This document shows, one piece after another, positions 51,442 to 64,000 of a stretch of 64,000 nucleotides of DNA; the stretch's first letter is position 1; each line of letters begins with the position of its first letter. The position numbers and the translations under genes are program-made. Under the pieces are notes generated by a model. It did no database searches, was not told where the DNA came from, and saw nothing but the letters and a program-made list of their open reading frames with translations. This stretch comes from Balanoglossus misakiensis (lineage: Eukaryota > Hemichordata). The DNA lies in NCBI GenBank assembly GCA_040954595.2, contig CM082576.2:9672001-9736000 (forward strand), written 5' to 3'.

Positions 51442-54400
51442 ATGGCGAGTACGGTTGCCAAGTTTGCGGTATACAACATCAATAATGAAGATTTCTTGAG
51501 CACAAGAAACATTTCAAAAAGTATGGAAGAAGATGTTGTGCTGGAGCAGCTTTCTGATGACAGATTTCAACAGAGATCGGAAATCCTCGATTACCTTAGG
51601 ACGGAAGTTCGCAAACATGGCGGTAGGATACAATTTCAAAACATGTCGGCGTTGTTCAGGGGTCTGTCAAGAGCCCTGGCAGACTCGAACTGGACTGTCA
51701 GACACCACTGCGTCCAGCTTATATCAGAGATGATAGCGGGTCTCGATGATGATCTCGACACGTACATGTCGACAGTCCTCCCCAAATTGGTAGCTAATAT
51801 TGGAGACAACAAAGTAGCTCTTCGCAAAGCTGTCATCCAAACATTACACCTGTACATGAAGCATTCCAGTGACGTCCAGAATGTTTTCCACGCCATCGTA
51901 GAACACGGTTTGGAGAGTCCGGATCCCAAAGTTAGAGCCGAAACCACCATCAATTTCCCTCTGTTGCTGACCGCAGAATTCGCGAAACAAGACTTATTTA
52001 CAATAACGCAGGCCTTGGCCAAAAGACTGAACGGCAGCGCGGAAAATGAAGAAAACAAGATAGCAATCATATCGCTGGAGAGGATCCGGGGGCTGGTAGG
52101 AAACGAGGTATTTGTCGGCTATGTGCAGAGATTGTCCAAACCCGTCAAACAGGTGTACCTACAGCTGACCGACAGGGATGAAAACGGCTACGACGGACCG
52201 GTCGATGTGAACTTAAACAGCAGCAAAGGTGTCCTGGGAAGTGGCACGTGGAAACGTAGCCACAGCCGCGACAGCGACACTGTTGGAAGGGGTCTTGAGT
52301 TCGGTATCATACCCAAACACATTATGGATCAGTTATTGGATCAACATGATTTACGAGTCAGGGCCCAAGGCATCGAAGGTCTGCGTGAAATTATGAACGA
52401 CATGGCAGACCTGGCACCACTCCTGCCTCATATATTGGCATTCATCAGTTTCCTCTGTAATTTACTGGATGATGTGAACTTCAAAGTTACCACTGTAACA
52501 TTAGATATATTCGATAAACTGGTCAATAAATTAGGACAAGGAGTTAAACCATACCTCAAGTCGCTGATGAGCGCCCTGACGAAACGACTCGGTGACAACC
52601 AAATAGTTATCCGTCAAGCCAACATGAAAGTTCTCATGCACTTGATGCAGATTCTCACACCCAAACCAATCTTGAACCAACTAACTGATAGTTTGCAGCA
52701 TCGGAACTCGCGAGTTCGAGAGGAGGCCCTGAACATGGTCATAGCGTCGCTGCTCACGTTCCCCAGCTACGACTTTGATCTCGGACAGTTGTGTCAAACG
52801 ATCGCACACACGCTGGTGGACCCCAAGAGGAAGGTGCGACAGGCCTCCCTGGAAGCGTTCGCTGTCCTGGCCCAAGCGATGGGCCCCGGCAGGCTCCAGC
52901 CGCTGGTGTCGGCGGTGGACAGCGTGGAACTCAGCATGGAAGGCGACGGCGTCATGGCAGCGGTGCAGGCACGGCTGGCCAGGCGACAACTCCCGAGACT
53001 GAATAAAGACGGTCTCGTCGAATACTCAATCCCCCTACCGGCTTCGGCCACCACGAGAGGATCTCCCCCGAGCGCCGACATCGAGTGGATCATGGCGGCT
53101 GCAGGCGGCGGAACGAGCAGTGCCCGGGAGAGGAATCACAGCGAGCCGCAGCGCGAACTCTCTCAGCCCATGTCGGCCAGGTCTGCGTCGGGACAACACG
53201 AGAACGCCGGGCCCACTCCGGCTCCCAGGCGATACCATAGTGCCGGAAAGAACAGGAAGAAATTGCCTTGGGAAGAGCTGCCGAATGAAGATGATGGTGT
53301 AGAATTGGAGAAATTGGAGAACTCAAATCAAAGAAACCACCCCAATAGTGCACCGTCACACGTAAGTACAAAAATAGAAATAAACATACATGTACATGTA
53401 TATGTACATGTACATGTATGAACACCACAACATTTATATTTTAGATTTTAATTTTTCTACCCTCTTTGCCTAATAAACCCTTTTAAGTCAAATAATAGTA
53501 AAAAATGTTGAATAACAATAGAACTCATTGTTTTAGTTATAAATAATAATCTTGATCTGAATTTTGATAACAAAAAGGTGAAATTAAACTAAAATGTCAG
53601 AAAAAATTCATTCTTTAGAAGGGAACTACATGTATAATCTTCTTAAAATGAAATTGCAAAATTAAATAAAAACAAACAGTGACTGAAAAGACACAGCAGT
53701 GGAAATTGTTTCCGTTGTTCTGCAATGGATCATTTTACAACTGCAAAAAGTAATTCCTGTGGCCAGAAATTTATAAGTGTCACCCCAAAGAAAAAGTTGT
53801 AAGAAAAAAAAGGTCTCTGGAATTAAGAAATCATGCCGTTGTCATCAGTAGATTTTTATACAATGTCCATGTACATGTAGGTCACTTGCACCCAACAAGT
53901 GTCATTTTGTATGCCTCTGGAATGGAGGACAGGTTGAATGACCATTGATCGTTACGTCACAGAGAATAATGCATTACTCTAATGGAACCTAGATGAATTG
54001 CTGAATAGAAGTACCGGCGATCAATTTTTTTCCCTCTGCGTACATGTCTAATGCCCGCAGCCGTGTATGGCTGAGGCAGGCAGCCTGCGTCATCACCAAT
54101 CAATGAGGCCTTGACTGCGCCCCGCAAAGAGTTGAATGCCGGTCAGTTTAAAAAGTTGAAAATATGATGGTGGCGCGGAAAATTTGGTGCGGGGAGAGCG
54201 ATTTGCGGGTTCTCTTCACTGTTGACACTGGTTTGAATTATTGATGAGATTTTGGCAAGTTGATGCCCAGCTCAGTCATGCAGATCAATAAGTTGGGAGT
54301 GAGCGTCCGCCAACAGTTGGCTATAGATAGGTAACCCCATTAATATTTGATGTTGACCGATCGGATGTCGGGGCCACCTTTTGAGTCTTTGACACTACGA

Positions 54401-57400
54401 CATGTAGAGGCCCTTCCTGTCCGCACATCAAATCTCAAGGTTGCACAGACACTTTTTTGATGCCAGGTGAACCGAGTCCCGTTTGAATTGAAATTCTTGC
54501 GAGGATGTATTGGTTTTGTTTTTTGTCAGTGATGTGAAAAAGGTCAGCAAAAAGTGTGAATGAAAACCTTGTTTAAACATTCAACAGAATGCTACCTTTC
54601 ACAAGAATTAATTTGAAGCAGAATTTCAATTAAAGTGTGTTCTTTGAAACTGGCAATATACCGGTATATTTGTTATTAATTAACTCCTCTTATAGTGTCT
54701 GTGAGGTCCTGTCCAGTTGTAGCGGCAACATACATGTAGTGTACATGTCATGATTTTGTGTTTATTTCTTTCTGGTTTATAAACATAATTGCATACATGT
54801 ACCTGTACAGTATTTTTTTTGTTTGCACTGCCATTTTCCCCTAAAAAGACTAAATTACTGATTTTGTGCCATTACTGAAGGTTGTCGCAGAAACACCCAT
54901 AGTATAACTATTCACTATTGGGTGTGTGGACGCAGTGATGTGGGTAATATCTCTATGTGTAAAGTTTGCCTTTCTTTCGCCCGCTTCCAATAACGCTGAA
55001 AAGATCCTTTTATCTGACAATTGTCATGGATCATAAAATGGGGACATAAAAACAGGAAAGATGTAGGGCTTCAATTATTGAACGAGAAATGATAGGTCTC
55101 CTGAAACGATACATTGTTCAAGTTTTTTTTACGGCAGTGCATGAAAAAAGCAAGGAGGCAACTGTCCGTCTGATGTGCGTGGTAGTTAATTTCCATGTAC
55201 GATGTCCAGTGGATGTGTGCGAGTTGAGCTGTGACAACCAGTACATCATGTACATGTACATACTGGATGCGGGTGTCTCTTTTGGCTTGAAGACCTGGGG
55301 AAAGGGCAGTTTGTGGCAACATTACACCAGGTGCCTTTGTAATGAGTGTACAAAAAAAAATAGCTGTGTACGTGTAGATTCAGTCATTAGAATGGCGCTT
55401 CTCGAGGCGACCCTGTGACCTTTGGTAGAAACAACGGTTCTTACCCATGACTGCAGTGTTTTCAATTCAGGTCAGAATGTGGTGGTGATGAATCCCCAAT
55501 TTCCATGATTCAAATTAAACCTGTACATGTACGTGGCCCTAATGATTTGCAAGACTTTTTCCAAAAGTTTTGCAATTGACTGTCTCATGTTTAACGTAAA
55601 CTTTAAGTTGCCATGACATTCAGGGACATGTACATTTGTACAACACAAGCAAGACTAAATTTGAATAATATTGTCGTATAAACTACCAGTGTTTGTGTTT
55701 CCATGCATTTTATGTTTACGTCAAAGCTGCACGGTCAAGTTTGATCACAAAATATTCATATACATGTACCAATTTTTTTTTAAAACAACCAACGTACATG
55801 TTCAACCCATCTTGCCAAAAGGCTTGGGGTGGGATGTGGGTTTCTCCAGCCTGTATGCAAATGTAAGGTCTGTGAAAAAAAAATAAAACTTCCTTGTCTG
55901 AATCTAGGATAAATCTCTCCATCAACAATTCATTTTGCTTAAATGTATATATTGTACAGTACAGCTGTGTTGTTGCCCGCATTATGTCCAGCTACAAAAA
56001 GCCAACAAAAGAGTTTTGTCAGTCGTAAAGTTTTTCCGCAGACAGCTCCCAGTCAAGCAACCTGTTGAAGAATAATTCTTCCAGCGCACTCTTTTCTTGT
56101 GGCCATTGTGTGTACACTGTATGGGTTGTTTGGACAATGCGGCATTATTTTGGGGACGTTGTCTTGAATGGATATGGTCCATGACAACAGGGCCACTCCG
56201 CAGCCCAGAAGAGGTTGCATTCATCGGTTTACCCTCAATCGAGGACAGGCCTATGTGTGCACTCAGTCGGCCCTTCACTAAATGTAGTATTAATAATGGC
56301 AAACACGCAGAGATGTATAAACTACATTACTAGCCTAGGTGCAAAGTGTGTGTGTGCGAATACAATACTTTGTGGACAAGAAATTTCGTCTATATCGGGA
56401 CCTGGATAAATACGACAGCAGACAGCGACCAGCTGCTATCTGTGTCAAACTTTGTTCGGACGTAAACATGTCTACACCTTTTGTTTGCCTGCAGATTTGT
56501 CCACCACTACAGCTGCACCATATAATTTTATTGCATTGTGAGTGTACTGACTGTCCTTACAGTGTAGCACTTTCATATGAACTTGGGTTATTCACCACGT
56601 ACATGCCATTTTGTACGTGTGCATATAATTAGAAACGATAAACAACATCCATGTTTGTTTCATCTTGTATTGTCCTGGGTGTTTGAATAGTCGTTGATTG
56701 AAAATTAGAAAAATGTACAATTGTGATGACGATCTGTACATCTGTACATTGAAATCATACAAAATGTAAAAGTACATGGGTACAATATCATAATTTGAAA
56801 TGTATACATAAAATGTATCTCCACAGTACGTGTGCACTTACGTGTACCATTGTATACAAAGAGCCCAGTGCGTGTGTTTGCAATTTGAAAGAAAAATATC
56901 TATAAAAAAAGACATGACTTGGTGGTTTCATTTACAAAATTGTTTTTGCATTTGAGCCATGAGCATGACAGAAAACGACTGACGTGTTTTTTACTGAGTA
57001 TCCCATTTCGTGTCTTCTTTTTGTGTGTGTGTCATTTTGATGACGTCAAACCAAGATACGTGTAGATCGGAATGAATAGCGCAGAGATGGAGAGTGGAAT
57101 GACTTCTTTTCATCGTCGGTGATGAAATGTGGGCAGTTACAATGTAGGGTTTCGGAAGTGTCAATGAAATCGTATTCCCAAGATGATACGGTGTATACTT
57201 CAGTGGTCACAAGATGTTATGATACTACTTGGGAGGAAAACATGAAGATTTTGTCTGAAAATGATTGCTGGTTTTCAATGCATAAATGAACATATATTTT
57301 CCCACATACATATACTCATTTCCAAATTACACGGTATATGTTGATTGTCCAAATTTAAATTAAGAATAAAACATCTAGTTTAATCTCGGATTTCAGACTA

Positions 57401-60400
57401 GACGATATTAGTTACACTTATGGCAGCCTCCTGGCGAAGTCACTCATGGGTCAAAGATATCAGATATTATCGGATACTGTTGATTGTTTTGTCTGGTATC
57501 TTCCAGGCCTTTAAATGAGACGATGCCTGTGTATCGACATGTACACACATGAAGAAATAAATAAATTATATCATTGCGTACAGCAGGTACCTATTGATGG
57601 AACCAAATTTCAAATGCCAGTTATATTCCGTAGTCATAGCAAGAGCAGGAGTGGCCATCTTTCAAGGACACATCTTCTCGAAGACTGTGTCATCTTTACA
57701 TGTACTTGTGGCATCATTAGGAATGGGAGTACGTGTACAGTGTGGGGAAAGGTGAAGGCGTTAGGAACAATGGACGATGGGGTTTTATTTAACTTGGAGA
57801 TTTCCCTACGCCGTGTAAACAAGCTGGCAAGATGACTTGGCAGGTTTAGCTGATACACGAAGAAGAGATAAATAAATTACCCATGCATGGAAAGACCTGA
57901 TTTGTGTAAATTAATTTTTCATCATGATTCTGAATAATTTACCTGATTTCACACATCATCCGTGGCATTCAGATTTGATACACTTCAGCCATGAACTTTG
58001 GTATCCTTGGCGATGGATTTTGTGAAATACACTGTATTGCAGATTCTATTGAATATGTAGTGAGAAAGTAAATTGTGCGTGGAGCGCATATATTCCATTC
58101 TGTGAACTTCTGATTATGCCGTACTGAGCGCCCAAACAATATGTGTAAACCTTGCCTGGAAAGTGTAAATATGAGAGAAAGTACCAATATTTACCGATCG
58201 ACATGCATGAAAGGTGTGATCAATAGTCGTCATAATTACCTGTGGCTGTACATGAACATGTATGTAATTGTGTTACATTAACATTCTAATACAGTGTACG
58301 CTGTTCCATTTATTGTGACCCACAACAAACCCAGTAATTCAGGTCTTTTCAGAGGTCCCAAGGTGTGTATTTTGCATACACCAAGAACGCCCCATTTTAC
58401 ATGACCCTTGGGGAGATTAAATCCAGGAGACAATGGACGGACATAATTTCCTTTCACTGTGTCTCTCTTCCCCCCCCCCCCCCCCCCAACATTTCTACCT
58501 CTGGTCATAGATGGGTGTACATGTACTGTTCACTTCAGCATTGTGACTGTATAGAACTTAGATCTTGTTGACCTCGAAGGCTCATAAATATCGATTTTCT
58601 TGTCCAGTTGTTGTGTACTGATTAACGTATGGCCCTCCTGGCTGCGACACTGTTTCCAAAACATCAACTCGGGTTCGAGGTGTGGCCGTCTCACCCTTTG
58701 AACACCGTGTCAACAACTGTTTTACCCAACAGTGCAGGGTGGGTTTTTTGTTTTGTTCTGTCAAACAGCTGCAAAGTTCAGCTGCCATAGTAAGTGTATT
58801 TGTACACACACACAGAGCATCACAGCATTCAGTGGGGTCGCAGTTGTTTCTCGTGGCGACGTTGTTTGACCGCGCTAACTGAGGGACGCGCTCTAGTCTT
58901 AAAGTTAACTTTGCCACGGCCAAGTCTAATGGTCAATGTCATTCGCTATGGTAGTGTCAACAGGTGTGAATGCCGGAAATGAGATTGATTTTCACCTTGA
59001 GAGCTTTCTTCGCGGAGGAGTTTATTAAGATTGATTGCATGCAAGACGATGAACAAATACCCCTACATGTACCCCCCCCCCCCAAAAAAAAGAAAGAGAA
59101 AAATAGTTTCTTTTACAATCCACCATGCCAGAACTGTGTTGGTGAAAAAATGGTATTATACAAAATTGAAACGGTCATTTTGAGGACACAATATTTTTTT
59201 TTTGTTATATCCAAGGTGCAACATGTAGAATGCATTACTTGACATAACTACAATAGGCATCATGAATTATAAATAATCCCATTCCATTGGATTGGAAATT
59301 GGACATGGTCGCCCACGACAGGAAGAGTACTGTTAGTGTTTTTCCGGACTTGTATGTCTAACATTGTATTAAATTGCCCGCTGATCATTCGGATTGCATC
59401 AATAATTCAAATACCAGCCACTGGCATTAAAACTCCAGTACAAAGGGGGCACGCAGGCTTAAGCGTTTCCCCCGATAAAAAGTCTTAAATTATAATAGAT
59501 TGCCATGGTAGCATAATGAATGTGTTCATGCTCAGTTGTTAATGCCACGTCACTTGCGTGATTTGATATGTACATTACTGTAATGTACATGCTCACTGTT
59601 TGTTACGTAGATTATCCGGGTAACGTGACCAACAAGTTGCACACATATCAATCATTTAAAACCGATTAGATGTATACTTTAGGACAAGGTTAATAAATGT
59701 GTCAGGTTGTTTATATGATTATATGGAATTAGAAAAATATGATACATATTTGATCTTGTCGAATTTATTGCTTGTCAAAAATGTTTGTAGGGGTAATACA
59801 TGTGCTTTTCATGTATGAAATCCCATTGTGCCTGGCTCTTGGTTGTATTCCGTTCAACTGAACGTGGCAGATAAAAAGACAATTTATTTTTCTGTACATG
59901 ACCGTGTGGAACTGGAACTTTACAAAGAATCAGCATGACCTGTGGTGTCTTATTCACGGTACATGCATCTGCACATTCCACAACTCTAGAATGCAGTTGT
60001 CATGGGTGGACACGACAATGGTGCCTTTAATTGCATTATTACATCAACACGGTCACGCATCTGTGAAAGTGATGTCTTCATGCAAACTAGTACCGGTACT
60101 CAGTGTCCTGCTGTGGAATATAAGACTGACCTGCACCAGTCCAGAATAATATATGCGAGGTTTTGAACATGCCTTTTCTTGAATATTATCAGTTTTGCAA
60201 GAAGGGCCACTATGCTACATGTACATTGTATGTAAGAGAGTGGTGGGGTACCTTGATAGCATGTCCCCCACCGTCGTGTATGTTCCATTCACTGATACAG
60301 CTGCATCTTTGTTTTCTCTCTCTTTGTATAACAGAAACGACAGGCAGAAGACAAGCCACCGCTTAAAGCACGACACACGTGGAGTGATGTGGACGATAAT

Positions 60401-63400
60401 GCTGAGATCAAAGTGTACAGACACACTAAGGCATCGACCGGTTCTAGAGACCAGTCACCAGATACAGGTTGGTCATGTTGAGCTATGCCCCTCCAGGATC
60501 TGCTTGATTTTGATGATGATTTCTGTCTCTATATTTGAAAGTACATGTACTTCTTCATTTGAAAAGTACATGTATACAATAATACAGTTCAGGTAGACAC
60601 AAGCGTGGGATGTTAAAATTTTTCATGATCCTGTGATTTTGCATGCTGTCTTATCCACATTGAAAGATTTTGCCTACGAGAAGTGATTTTCGGGGGGAAA
60701 CTCTACTTTTTTTTGCCTGCTGATCTGGAGTCTTTCAAATGCTCTCGAAACTGCCCCTGTCTGACACCCTGTCACACATTCCCTCAACCTTTAGGTTCCG
60801 GAGCTGGAGGGTCGTATCGTCAGATCCACCTGAACAAGCTGAAACGAGAGCGCGAGCGTCCGTCCTTCAATGCCTACACTGCGGGACTGGGGAGCAAGAA
60901 TGATGAGTCGCCAACCGGCCACGGAACTTCGTCCACTGATAGAGGTGAGTTGCGTCTTCGCTATCCGATGGGAGTTTCAACCTAAAGTGGCGTTGTTTGG
61001 TACAGATTCCATCGGTGTAAGAGGAACAGTCGGTTCTTGTTCTTTGTGTCAGGAGTCTGTTGTGTGTTCGGAGTCTGTTGATCGGTGTGCGGATTGTGTT
61101 CTTGGATGAAGAGTGTGTTGTATGTTGCTCGGCATGTTTATGCTTGAAAACAGAGTGGTGTTTTTTATAATATGGTTCCAGATCGTGATGTGAGGACAAA
61201 TCACAATACATGTATGATTTCCAACACATATAAGGTTTCCTTCACATCCAGTCTCCCCCCCCCCCCCCCCTCACCTTGCTTTCAACCAATGCTGGCGTTA
61301 ATTTGCAACTTCATTTATTTACATTTGATTATTTTCTCTTTTCCTTGTGTTTGTTTATGTTTCCGTTATCGTTCTTTTCCCCGTTTCGAAGATTGGCCGG
61401 GATGGAAATACACCAATGGGACCTCTTTCAGTGATATCTTTGGTAAAATGTTTTGCCTTTTGAGTTGCTGGTATGCTGTGCTGCACTTTTAACCTTTGAA
61501 CTTATAACCTCTGAACTAACCCCTGTCCCCCATTAACTGACAGTTATTAACTTTAACTCATAAGGAGCGTAACTTCAAGAAGTTAAGCGGAATATTCTAC
61601 AGGAAATAACTTGTAGCAGTGAGCTTCAAGGAAAACACCTCCATGGAATGCATTAATTAATTCTCGCTATTATTAACCAAGGCAACAGTTGCTCCACAAT
61701 GCTGAAACTCACGACACATGGCTGTAAACTACACATGTTCCTTGATTTGTTCCCTTGTTCTCGCATTTGTTGTGTTGACATTGAATGTTTCCGTGGTAGA
61801 AACTGTTTTCCGTTGAAATATTTCTCAAAATAATCCAGTTGCTATTACATACATGTAGATATAGCTGATAAAGAATATGCACCTATAAAATTGTGTCTTC
61901 ACTATTGCGCATAGTCATAGGAACATGAGAATTTCTGTTGCACCTATTTTTGTGTGACCCTGCACCTTAAATAAAAAGCTCGTACTAAGCGTGAAAAAAG
62001 GGGCAAATTCCATCACCTTATCTGCACGTACAGTGAAACATTTCATGTTGTTCAGTGTAGAGCAAATACATTGTTTGATGGGATATCGGCATTGATGCGT
62101 GGCGGGGCCATTGCCTGTGTTAACCTTCGATCTCTGGGCGTTAGTCTGCCCCCATAAATGCCCAGTGACACTGTGTATAAACAAAACAAAAAACAACATT
62201 TAAAGGCTGTGTGTACATTGTATTGCCGGCGAAATGACATTCAACTCGAGGGGAGTGGGTGTGGTGTGTTGTCACTGAAGTGAACCATAGGTGTGGTTGC
62301 ACTCCAACATAATTTGACGTGGAGACTCTATAACAGTTGCCGTGACCTCTGATGGTAGCCTCTTGACCTTTTCCCTTCTCCGCCATTCTTCACTTCAAGA
62401 ACAGGTACTGAAAGAGAAGAAGGCGGTTGACATGCCCCAAACAAGGACAGAAAAAAAGGATCCTTTCTTTAGACACTTGTACTGAACTATTGTTGATACT
62501 AACCGCTGCCGTTTGTGTGTTGTTGTGTTGTTTTTTCTGTGGTGTGTGGTTTGGTCTGGTTTGTTTGTTCGTGGTTTTATGTTTGTTGGATAGATAGCTG
62601 TGGCCATCAGTTATACTAGTATACATATTTGTACAAACACACTCCCACACACACTTTAAAAATGTGTAAGACTAAGGCCCCCCCCCCAGTTCATTTCTGC
62701 TTTAGTGTAGTGACATAATGAAACTACAGAAATGTACCAATGTATGTACTAAAAATATAGTCAATGTATTAACAATTGGTAATTATTGTATGAGTACAAG
62801 ACTTTGATACCTAACCACGCAAAAAATAGGTACCTAATGAATTCTCACAGTTTATATCCACTGAAATCTGTTGAATGTCGTGAAATTAATTGCCCTGTGC
62901 TGTCAGTTTAGTACATTGCCTGTATTTTCTGACCACTAATAAAAATTTCTTCCAAAAATGCAAGAAACCCATCTGTCAAAATGCCATCATGCATATTGAC
63001 CAATGAATACACATGTGGCATACAATTACACTTTAATTCTCCCTTTAACAGTGCAGTGTTTCACACTGGCCGAATTCAATGTCAGACCCCCACCCCACAC
63101 CACACCACTGTACCCTGACGTGTCCATTGCATGGTGTCATCCCACAACAGGTGACACAGACATCCTGTCCAGCACGGCCAACAAGAAACGCGGAGTCGGG
63201 CGGCAAGACAGCAAGGACAGGGATGACAAGTACTTCCCGTCGTTTGGCACCAGCAAAGATGAGGAGTTCCTGCGCAAGAGTCTGGCCAGCACCTGGCCAA
63301 GTCAGGACAAAGACGCATCTATCTCCAGGAAAAGAGTTGATCCACTTTCAGGTATACCTCTAGTGCCACTTTATTGTGACAGTTTAAACCGTTTTGAAAT

Positions 63401-64000
63401 TGTCTTCCATGTTATGAAGGGCGATCTGTGTCAAACAGTAAATTGTTATACTGTGATTGAGTACTTGTATCATAAATGAACTGTTTTCGTGCGGTGGTGT
63501 AGTTACGACTGTGTCAATAACAAAAATCAATCATAATTGATTCACATATCTTCCAATTGTGCATTAGTGTTTCCCCAGAGGATAAATCAGGGTGATTGAT
63601 AATGAAACTAAGTAATTAATAGTTAATCATCTCCTACGAGTCCTAGGCTTTCTGTCAGCAGTGTGTAGAGAGAGCGTTAGGTCATTTTAATCATTCACGT
63701 GTATTGGCCCAGTAAATCCGGTAGATTTCAACGGGAGCTGCAGTGGGAGTTGGTCAGATGTAGTGTAGGCGACAGCATAAAAAAAAACATGTCGCCGTTC
63801 CCTACATCTGATTTTAATCAGATTGTATTTGGCTGTGTGTGTGACTTACCTGTTTCAGTCTGACGTCACAGAAAAAAATTTCTATGGCTTAAAATGTAAG
63901 TGTGGTTTTTGCGTCAAGTGACTTAGACATTTTTTTATACCTTTCTTTTTTCTCAGAGCCAACCACTCCGTCCACTGCATACCCTCCTGAATGGCCTGGA
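51442..64000 (+). CDS. TOGARAM1: TOGARAM1 (crescerin), TOG-array microtubule regulator of cilia, 5' part
   Basis: TOGARAM1/crescerin binds tubulin through TOG domains and controls ciliary microtubule growth and ciliary length. The first coding exon (51442-53361, 640 codons) is unusually long. It encodes two TOG domains made of HEAT repeats: TOG1 at about residues 31-245 (VVLEQLSDDRF, LADSNWTVRHHCVQLISEM, KVALRKAVIQTL) and TOG2 at about 287-478 (FGIIPKHIMDQLLDQHDLRV, LGDNQIVIRQANMKVLMHLM, KRKVRQASLEAF). A Ser/Pro-rich linker follows, including SARSASGQ and KLPWEELPNEDDG. Further exons joined in phase are 60335-60467, 60795-60944, 61392-61442 (a 51-base exon, less certain), 63151-63351 and 63957 to the window end. 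These encode linker only; the C-terminal TOG3 and TOG4 expected in the family lie beyond 64000. The start ATG at 51442 precedes the conserved TOG1, with the large exon open throughout. Readings past 53361 into the intron are artefacts. Confidence 0.93.
53387..53420. repeat. (ACATGT)n short array
   Basis: Five or six ACATGT/ATGTAC units lie just inside TOGARAM1 intron 1. It is the densest local copy of a word scattered over the whole intron. Confidence 0.85.
58470..58487. repeat. C18 homopolymer
   Basis: Eighteen consecutive C residues, the longest single-base run seen in the window, inside TOGARAM1 intron 1. Confidence 0.95.
59568..59590. repeat. 23 bp palindrome
   Basis: ATGTACATTAC and its exact reverse complement are separated by one base. 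It is probably a by-product of the abundant ATGTAC words in this intron. Confidence 0.85.
61443..63150 (+). other. TOGARAM1 intron between the 51-base exon and the 63151 exon
   Basis: No exon recognised. Holds C10 at 62678-62687. If the 51-base exon is not real, the intron starts at 60945. Confidence 0.6.
63352..63956 (+). other. TOGARAM1 last intron in the window
   Basis: Bounded by TCAG|gtatac and a long T-rich acceptor ending ttctcag at 63956. Nothing else is seen inside. Confidence 0.8.

Larger units (their letters stand above)
53362..60334 (+). other. TOGARAM1 intron 1 (7 kb)
   Basis: Bounded by CAC|gtaagt and ttgtataacag|AAACG. No exon or nested gene recognised. It is AT-rich, dense in ACATGT/TACATGTA words, and holds C18 at 58470-58487, C12 at 59072-59083 and a small palindrome at 59568-59590. 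Confidence 0.85.

Noticed and set aside
52681-53428. Minus-strand frames opposite TOGARAM1 exon 1
   Set aside because: They are shadows of the conserved plus-strand coding exon and carry no domain of their own.
63003-63479. 158-residue frame as an independent gene
   Set aside because: Only 63151-63351 is credible, as a TOGARAM1 exon with proper splice sites. The rest is intron read-through.

Overview
The window looks like nuclear DNA of a marine invertebrate animal. The genes are split by GT-AG introns, coding density is low, and there are many simple repeats, homopolymer C/G tracts and short TACATGTA palindromes. Two genes are clearly recognisable as animal orthologues (UBR7, TOGARAM1). A deuterostome, perhaps hemichordate-like, is my best guess; it rests partly on a tentative orexin-like reading frame and is not proven.

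Layout: 1-120 holds what may be the last codons of a plus-strand gene, followed by an AT-rich stretch that could be its 3' UTR. UBR7 lies on the minus strand (8488 to 3923), and all ten coding exons can be followed through canonical splice sites. About 325 bp away, divergently oriented, is a three-exon gene for a small PPC/DUF296-domain protein (8814-9694). From about 9.7 to 38.4 kb there is a 29 kb stretch with no convincing gene. It contains microsatellites and a few weak candidate exons.

The most interesting part is 38.4-50.5 kb. Two plus-strand genes, here called A (38.67 kb) and B (47.35 kb), encode secreted-precursor-like proteins. Each has a signal peptide followed by repeated short rings bounded by two cysteines, usually with nine residues between them. 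The best conserved ring reads C-x-P-G-x-E-F-S-x-[YF]-C and occurs twice in A and once in B. Dibasic processing sites surround most rings, and one ring in A is followed by Gly-Lys-Arg (amidation). I do not recognise the family; it looks like a pair of duplicated peptide-hormone genes. At 50.1 kb a third reading frame, with a signal-like N-terminus and a CC-x5-C-x4-C-S-C-R-R-Y motif, recalls orexin/hypocretin peptides. It is a weaker candidate.

From 51.44 kb to the window end lies the 5' part of TOGARAM1 (crescerin), a ciliary microtubule regulator. A very large first coding exon carries two TOG domains and is followed by a 7 kb intron and smaller linker exons; the gene continues past 64000.

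Non-coding structure includes a 70 bp almost perfect palindrome in UBR7 intron 1, a 122 bp hairpin element resembling a MITE at 41.8 kb, and seventeen C or G runs of ten or more bases.
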